Shown: positions 59,477 through 64,000 of the stretch, one piece after another
How the letters are laid out: each line of letters starts with the position of its first letter
Position numbering within the stretch: position 1 is the first letter of the stretch
Assembly (NCBI RefSeq): GCF_003003035.1
Contig: NZ_PVTS01000004.1
Coordinates: 124,001-188,000 of the forward strand
DNA from: Marinilabilia salmonicolor
GTDB taxonomy: Bacteria > Bacteroidota > Bacteroidia > Bacteroidales > Marinilabiliaceae
Reading direction: 5' to 3'
Length of the DNA stretch: 64,000 nucleotides
Program-made: the position numbers and the translations under genes
The notes under the pieces: generated by a model
Told to the model about the DNA's origin: nothing
What the model saw: the letters and a program-made list of their open reading frames with translations, nothing else
Databases searched by the model: none

Positions 59477-59539
59477 CAAAGGTCGGTTCTTTTTAACTTT
59501 TTCTTTTTATCATTAGTTCCTCAATATTTGTCAATATTT
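59477..59539 (-). promoter_or_regulatory. Possible promoter and AraC site for the MFS efflux operon
   Basis: The direct repeats TCAATATTT (59521-59529 and 59531-59539) are spaced exactly 10 bp apart, one helical turn, as for AraC-family activators. About 40 bp toward the tolC gene, GACCTTTG on the minus strand (59477-59484) matches TAnnTTTG at seven of eight positions. The divergent AraC gene at 59745 is the obvious candidate regulator. The rest of the 458-bp gap (59287-59744) is A+T-rich with T- and G-runs. Confidence 0.5.
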
Positions 59540-59744
59540 CCTCATCTTTGTTTTTTGATTTTATAGATAAGTCTGAATTGAATGGTTCTGGAAAGATTAT
59601 TTTTTGTAAAAAAAGGGGGGGGATAATGCTTATGCTCATGATGTAGGCTTTCAGAGGTTGATGAACTTTTTTATAATTCTAGTTAATGATGATTCTCAGA
59701 TTTTATGCAAAAAAACATTTTATTTGTTAAAAAAAGAATAAGGC

Positions 59745-60596
59745 ATGGGTTTTCAGGATGTTTTTCCAAACTCCGAATTGGCAGGTGATGATTTTCTCAT
59801 TTCATTATCAGACAATCAACTGCCACTGGGAAGTTTACTGGCCAAGGCAGGAAGATGTTTTATTTGCTATTGTGTAGAGGGGAGTGCAGATGTTGAAGTA
59901 AATCTGACCAAACATCGGTTTGAAAAGTCAGAAATAATGGTGTTGTTTCCCAGTCAGATTGTGGAGCAGAAAAATGTTAGTAACGATTTTGAGGTCATGC
60001 ACTTTTCTTTGGCACCTCATATTTTGCAGGAAGTTACTTTTCGTTTTCCACCTTCATTTCTTAGTTTTTTGCATCAGCATTTTTATTACAAAGTGGGCGA
60101 GGAAGCTATCAGGGAGGAACAAATACGATTCAATGTAATTCGGGAAAAATTTTCGGACACTCAAAATTTTTGTCGTAGAGAGATTCTTATTAATTTGTTA
60201 CGTATTTATTTTCTGGAACTATATGATAAAATTCTGAAGAAGGATAGCTCTCAATCTCTTACTCGGCATAATCGTAAGGCTGAATTGTATGAGAATTTCT
60301 GTAATTTAGTGATGCAGCATCATAAAAAGCATCGAGATGTTAGGTTTTACGCAGATGCATTGAATATTTCTTCGAAGTATTTATCAATCATAACTTTCAA
60401 ATATGTTGCCCATGGAGCCAAGCAATGGATTGATGATTATGTACTTCTGGAACTAAAGATACTGTTGAAATCTAGCAGTGACAGCCTTCAGAAGATTGCA
60501 GATGATTTTAATTTTGCGGATCTGGCTTTTATGTCCAATTATTTTAAAGCTCGGGAAGGAATGTCTCCCGGTCAGTACCGCAAAATATTTGGTTGA
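59745..60596 (+). CDS. AraC family transcriptional regulator of the efflux operon
   Basis: A 283-residue regulator. The N-terminal part (about 1-130) is a cupin-like sensing domain (FICYCVEGSADVEVNLTKHR). The C-terminal HTH region is typical (YADALNISSKYLSIITFKYV; FNFADLAFMSNYFKAREGMS and the PGQYRKIF ending). It is divergent from the tolC-hlyD-MFS operon, which it probably regulates. The ATG at 59745 lies a few nt after a purine-rich stretch (aaaaaaagaataagg). A bidirectional terminator follows. Confidence 0.92.
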   Translation: MGFQDVFPNSELAGDDFLISLSDNQLPLGSLLAKAGRCFICYCVEGSADVEVNLTKHRFEKSEIMVLFPSQIVEQKNVSNDFEVMHFSLAPHILQEVTFRFPPSFLSFLHQHFYYKVGEEAIREEQIRFNVIREKFSDTQNFCRREILINLLRIYFLELYDKILKKDSSQSLTRHNRKAELYENFCNLVMQHHKKHRDVRFYADALNISSKYLSIITFKYVAHGAKQWIDDYVLLELKILLKSSSDSLQKIADDFNFADLAFMSNYFKAREGMSPGQYRKIFG

Positions 60597-60627
60597 AAAA
60601 AGGTCGCTCTGGTTGGAGCGACCTTTT
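60597..60627. terminator. Bidirectional terminator
   Basis: AAAAGGTCGCTC (60598-60609) and GAGCGACCTTTT (60616-60627) pair perfectly with a 6-nt loop; A-runs and T-runs flank both sides. It can end both the AraC gene and, on the minus strand, the xylanase gene. Confidence 0.93.
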
Positions 60628-60651
60628 GAGGGCTTTGGGAAAAGGGTTAGG

Positions 60652-62367
60652 TTACTTAAGGAATTTCAGGTTAAAGCTTTGGTTATCCACACTAATCAAC
60701 AAAAAGTAGATTCCACTCGGTAAGTCATTTAGGGTAACAGGATTATTGCCCGGTTGAGCCAGGAATTGCTTTACTGCAGCTCCATTGGAATTGTATATAA
60801 TGGCTTCGAAGGGACCCTCTTCTTCGGCAGCAACTGAGATATTCAGCAGATTTACTACCGGATTGGGGTATATACTTACATTTGTTTCCTGCTTTTCCTG
60901 TTCCATGGTTGCTTTGTTGGCGGCAGATGCACTTCTGAGAGGGTTAAAACCGATGTAACCTCCGCAATGCATCCATTCGCTGTAAGAACCACCGCAACTT
61001 CCATCCTGCCAGACGCCGGTATTGGTTCCCTGGTCTTCCGCCTGCCAGGTAGCTCCGTCCACCTGAATATAGTCCACCTGGACATCGCGTCCGTCTCCGT
61101 CGTTTGTAAATTCCACATTGATTCCTCCTGTGGCCGAGGTGGTAATGGTGCGATTGGAAAAGCTTGTTCCCAATGTATAGTTGGCAACTTCAGTTCCACC
61201 TACTGTTACTCTCAGGTTTTCGCCACCGGAGGTACCTCTGGCTCTTACTACGATGCTGTGAGCACCTGAACCTGTATCACCGCCTGATGAGTCACCGCTG
61301 TCACCCTGATAAGTAATGTCTCCAAAGCCGATAACCCCGGAGCAGTGCATCATCTCACTATAGGAGCCCCCGCAACTGCCATCCTGATATACGGCAGTAT
61401 TGTATTCCATATCTTCGGCTTGACGGGTCTCTCCGTGAATTTCAATCCAGTCAACCTGCACATCCCGGTCACCTCCGTCATTGTCGAATTCGAGGTTGAG
61501 ATCTCCACGATCCACATACACCTCATATTCCTGCCAGCTGGTGGAAAGATTAATCCCTGCCTGCGCCTGGTTATCGATTAATACATTCAGGTGTTCGCCG
61601 CCTGCCATACCGCGGGCCCTTACTGTCAGTGTATATTCTCCGTCTCCCTGATCGCTGGTTCCTCCGCCGGTATCACCACCGGTATCACCGCCAGTGTCAC
61701 CACCGGTTCCATCGGTACTCATGGACATACTGTAAACATCAGCAGTGCCACTGCTTTGATAACCTTCAACACAGAAAGATACTTCGTAGAAATTACCGAG
61801 ATTCATCCCCATGCGCTCCCAGGCAGCAAAGTGATTGGCACAGGTAATGGTGCCACTGGTACGCTTTGAAGTACGTACACTCCAGTATTGCTGAAAAGTT
61901 TGAGTTCCCTCGATTGAAGGTTGCTGGGTGCGGGTGGTTTCATAAATTTCATAAGTTCCGCCATCGGTGGAAACGGTTCCTTTGGATGTTGCTCCCGGTG
62001 GACGCCAGCTTCCCCAGCTTTCTACAATGTAATATTCAACCAGAGGATTGGTTGTCCATCCATAAACACATAAATAGGAGTTACCCGATGGCTGGTAGTT
62101 GGCGCCATAATTAATTACCACATTTCGTCCTCCGGGACGTAGCCCCTTACGTGCAAGCAGGTTGCCAATATTGCTCCATTCAACACTGAAGGTTCCTCCG
62201 GAGCCCAGCGTCATACAGCCATTGCCATTGTCTTTCCAGTACTCATAGGTATAGCCTCCCTGACTGCCCTGATCATTTGAGCAGATGGTTTGAGCCTTCA
62301 TCCCGCTAAACGAAATTAAGGCAATTACCCCGGTCAGGAGTAATGATTTTTTGTAGTTAAATTTCAT
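60652..62367 (-). CDS. GH11 endo-beta-1,4-xylanase with two CBM60-like modules and a T9SS signal
   Basis: A secreted 571-residue enzyme for xylan. After the signal peptide (ending FSGMKAQ) comes a GH11 domain (about 25-215): nucleophile E111 in [18 protein letters not shown], acid/base E202 in [11 protein letters not shown], and the [12 protein letters not shown] beta-jelly-roll strands. A Gly-Asp-Thr linker follows, then two similar carbohydrate-binding modules, each ending in a [19 protein letters not shown]-type segment (CBM60/CBM36-like, calcium-dependent xylan binding in relatives). The C-terminal [14 protein letters not shown] to NLKFLK segment is a type A T9SS domain. ATG 62367 opens the signal peptide; a longer frame to 62415 is not needed. 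Confidence 0.93.
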   Translation of the reverse strand: MKFNYKKSLLLTGVIALISFSGMKAQTICSNDQGSQGGYTYEYWKDNGNGCMTLGSGGTFSVEWSNIGNLLARKGLRPGGRNVVINYGANYQPSGNSYLCVYGWTTNPLVEYYIVESWGSWRPPGATSKGTVSTDGGTYEIYETTRTQQPSIEGTQTFQQYWSVRTSKRTSGTITCANHFAAWERMGMNLGNFYEVSFCVEGYQSSGTADVYSMSMSTDGTGGDTGGDTGGDTGGGTSDQGDGEYTLTVRARGMAGGEHLNVLIDNQAQAGINLSTSWQEYEVYVDRGDLNLEFDNDGGDRDVQVDWIEIHGETRQAEDMEYNTAVYQDGSCGGSYSEMMHCSGVIGFGDITYQGDSGDSSGGDTGSGAHSIVVRARGTSGGENLRVTVGGTEVANYTLGTSFSNRTITTSATGGINVEFTNDGDGRDVQVDYIQVDGATWQAEDQGTNTGVWQDGSCGGSYSEWMHCGGYIGFNPLRSASAANKATMEQEKQETNVSIYPNPVVNLLNISVAAEEEGPFEAIIYNSNGAAVKQFLAQPGNNPVTLNDLPSGIYFLLISVDNQSFNLKFLK

Positions 62368-62583
62368 AAGCATAAATGTTTGTCTGAAAATGATCTTTTC
62401 AGGATGGTTAGACAATTGTTAAAACTTGTTTGCAAATCTAAGGGTGAGTTAACTTTTGCGGTTGTATTTTTGTCTTTTAAGCTTGTATTTTTGTCTTTCT
62501 CTTTTGAAGTATCAGGTAAACAGGGGGCTTGCCATTAGCGGAAATGAGTAAATGAGCAATTTCCGCTTATGGCGTAACACAGT

Positions 62584-62780
62584 AAACGGGACTTTATGGA
62601 CAGACTCTACTTTGTGCCTGTCCATAAACTAAGCAAATTCTGTTTTTAGAGCTGTTTCTGGTCAGAAAGTGCCAATTGCCAGGCTTGCGAAGCCGCCAAA
62701 AACTGAGTTTACTAATCGTAAATGAGTATTTTGGCGGCAAGCGTAACGACGCAAGTGGTACTTTATGGACAGAAACTACT
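62584..62780. mobile_element. MITE-like element before tRNA-Leu, same family as the one at 39896
   Basis: Two direct copies of ACTTTATGGACAGAcwCTACTT-like sequence (about 62588-62612 and 62759-62780) border the element. tatggacag and ctgtccata form an inverted pair near the left end, and cttgc/gcaag with gccgccaaaa/ttttggcggc form an inner hairpin. The stretch 62722-62778 is the inverted copy of 39896-39952 (53 of 57 identical). It covers part of the 594-bp gap between the xylanase and the tRNA gene; the rest (62368-62583 and 62781-62891) has no gene. Confidence 0.62.
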
Positions 62781-62891
62781 TAGTCTGATTCTATACCGAT
62801 GAAGAGTTGATTTTCAGTAATTTTTGGTTGTGGACGGCAATCAGGACAAGGCCTAAAGATATTTTTTCGGATAAAAATTTCAGATTTATTG

Positions 62892-62921
62892 TTGCAGGAA
62901 AAAATTTAGTTTCTATATTTG
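62892..62921 (+). promoter_or_regulatory. Promoter of tRNA-Leu
   Basis: TTG at 62892-62894 and TATATTTG at 62914-62921 (19-nt spacer) match the Bacteroidota -33/-7 consensus. CACC follows. Transcription near 62929 would start about 33 nt before the tRNA. Confidence 0.68.
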
Positions 62922-62961
62922 CACCGCTGTTAAACGAAACGGCATCACATAATAAATATTG

Positions 62962-63045
62962 GCCCAGTTGGCGGAATTGGTAGACGCGCTAGTTTCAGGG
63001 ACTAGTATCCGTAAGGATGTGAAGGTTCGAGTCCTTTACTGGGCA
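62962..63045 (+). tRNA. tRNA-Leu (anticodon CAG)
   Basis: A class II tRNA of about 84 nt. Acceptor stem GCCCAGT (62962-62968) pairs with ACTGGGC (63038-63044), with discriminator A. The D-arm contains GGAATTGGTAGAC. The anticodon stem CTAGT/ACTAG encloses loop TTCAGGG, giving anticodon CAG at 62996-62998. A long variable arm (TATCCGTAAGGATG) and the T-loop GGTTCGAGTCC follow. The 3' CCA is not encoded (ACA follows). Its terminator follows immediately. Confidence 0.97.
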
Positions 63046-63047
63046 CA

Positions 63048-63085
63048 AAAAAAGCTCTTAATCAGATGATTAAGAGCTTTTTTTT
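63048..63085. terminator. Terminator after tRNA-Leu, shared with rocD
   Basis: GCTCTTAATC (63054-63063) and GATTAAGAGC (63068-63077) form a perfect stem with a 4-nt loop, flanked by A7 and T8. Usable from both strands. Confidence 0.95.
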
Positions 63086-63100
63086 ATTTGTGCTTTTGTT

Positions 63101-64000
63101 TCAGGACATATCAAGAATGGTTTTTTTGATTATCCCGATGGCTTCCCGCAGTTGCTCTTCATTAATAACCAATGGAGGGGCAAAACGGATGATATGTTGA
63201 TGAGTGGGTTTGGCAATCAGTCCGTTTTCTTTCATGGCAACACATACATCCCAGGCTTCTTTACCATTGGTGGGTTTGATGACAATGGCATTGAGTAGCC
63301 CTTTCCCTCGTACCAGTTCAATCATCCCGGAATCGATGTTTCTCATCTCTTCACGGAATATTTCACCTAAGCGCTCTGCATTTTCAGTCAGCTTTTCATC
63401 TTTTATTATCTGCAGGGCCTCCATGGCAACTTTGCAGGCCACCGGATTTCCGCCATAGGTGGAACCGTGTTCACCGGGCTTAATCACCAGCATGATGTCA
63501 TCGTCGGCCAAAACAGCGGATACCGGATAGACGCCGCCTGAAATGGCTTTTCCAAGAATTAGTACATCCGGACGAACTCCCTCATGGTCACAAGCCAGCA
63601 TTTTGCCTGTACGGCCAATTCCTGTTTGTACTTCATCGGCCATAAACAGTACATTGCGGGCTTTGCAAAGTTCACTGGCTTTTTTCAAAAAACCATCATC
63701 AGGAACATAAACACCTGCTTCTCCCTGAATGGGTTCTACCAGAAATCCGGCCACATTGGGATCCTCCAATTCACGCTTCAGAGCCTCTATGTCGTTGTAT
63801 GGGATGGTGACAAAACCCGGTGTAAAGGGACCGTAATCACCATAACTGTCGGGATCTGATGACATACTGACTATGGTAATTGTTCGTCCGTGAAAATTAC
63901 CTTCACAAACGATGATCTTAGCTTTGTTTTCAGGGATTCCTTTCTTTTTGTATCCCCATTTCCGACAAAGTTTCAGTGCGGTCTCATCAGCCTCGGCACC
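63101..64000 (-). CDS. rocD: Ornithine aminotransferase, 5' part cut by the window edge
   Basis: PLP enzyme converting ornithine and 2-oxoglutarate to glutamate semialdehyde and glutamate. The frame runs past 64000 without a stop, so the visible part is the last 299 codons; an internal ATG at 63865 is not the start. The visible sequence begins with [20 protein letters not shown]. Diagnostic stretches include [54 protein letters not shown] and the PLP-lysine segment [20 protein letters not shown]. The C-terminus ends [10 protein letters not shown]. It may belong to arginine/ornithine breakdown or proline synthesis; its upstream partners are outside the window. Confidence 0.96.
   Translation of the reverse strand, partial: GAEADETALKLCRKWGYKKKGIPENKAKIIVCEGNFHGRTITIVSMSSDPDSYGDYGPFTPGFVTIPYNDIEALKRELEDPNVAGFLVEPIQGEAGVYVPDDGFLKKASELCKARNVLFMADEVQTGIGRTGKMLACDHEGVRPDVLILGKAISGGVYPVSAVLADDDIMLVIKPGEHGSTYGGNPVACKVAMEALQIIKDEKLTENAERLGEIFREEMRNIDSGMIELVRGKGLLNAIVIKPTNGKEAWDVCVAMKENGLIAKPTHQHIIRFAPPLVINEEQLREAIGIIKKTILDMS

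Noticed and set aside
62962-63045. Integrated element using the tRNA-Leu gene as attachment site
   Set aside because: No integrase gene or duplicate of the tRNA 3' end is visible in the window.

Overview
The window is chromosomal DNA of a member of the Bacteroidota, most likely of the order Marinilabiliales. Several signs agree: the omega subunit-coaBC-DUF4835-recN gene order, Bacteroidota-type promoters (TAnnTTTG at about -7), weak Shine-Dalgarno sites, a type IX secretion C-terminal domain, YceI/porin and Rrf2 genes, and a small PII-like protein behind an RND pump. Three separate Na+/H+ antiporter systems (NhaA, NhaD and a seven-subunit Mrp complex) and a secreted GH11 xylanase suggest a salt- or alkali-exposed plant-polysaccharide degrader. 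The genus cannot be fixed from this sequence alone.

Layout. 1-5.1 kb: end of RNA polymerase omega, CoaA-pathway coaBC, a DUF4835 protein, recN and fabI. 5.4-7.7 kb: cysD and cysN (sulfate activation). 7.8-14.7 kb: a TetR-controlled RND efflux operon (TolC, adaptor, pump) ending in a small PII-like gene; a 12-bp inverted repeat sits across the tetR promoter. 14.8-19.6 kb, minus strand: a FadL-family outer-membrane protein, a Tyr/Ser-rich lipoprotein and a gluconate-type permease. 19.8-26.7 kb: proS, pepT, a SixA-like phosphatase and the queuosine genes queF, queE and queC. 27.0-32.0 kb: a PagL-like lipid A deacylase with a GIN-domain lipoprotein, facing a YceI-porin-YceI-Rrf2 operon. 32.3-37.7 kb: lipid kinase, PAP2 phosphatase, a small HTH-like protein, nhaA and nhaD. 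38.3-48.3 kb, minus strand: a MurU-like nucleotidyltransferase, a MazEF-type toxin-antitoxin pair, mrpA-G, a 41-residue cysteine-rich protein, an AmgK-like kinase fused to a RapZ-like domain, and a DUF554 protein. 48.5-55.3 kb: methyltransferase, Nudix, phosphoesterase, AraC, transglutaminase-like, ABM-type, DUF5808 and lipocalin genes. 55.3-60.6 kb: an EmrAB/TolC-type efflux operon with a divergent AraC regulator. 60.6-64 kb: a GH11 xylanase with two CBM60-like modules, tRNA-Leu(CAG) and the 3' part of ornithine aminotransferase.

The noncoding DNA is the most unusual part. Seven arrays of degenerate repeats all have a period of exactly seven bases but different consensus sequences. They lie at gene ends or just upstream of operons. 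In addition there are at least five MITE/REP-like palindromic elements. Two of them, 23 kb apart, share a 57-bp stretch with four mismatches. I found no CRISPR array, prophage, complete insertion sequence or rRNA. No gene cluster here can be called a new defence or biosynthetic system from sequence alone. The best candidates for something undescribed are the heptamer-array family, the YceI-porin-YceI-Rrf2 operon, the AmgK-RapZ fusion set beside Mrp, and the PII-like partner of the RND pump.
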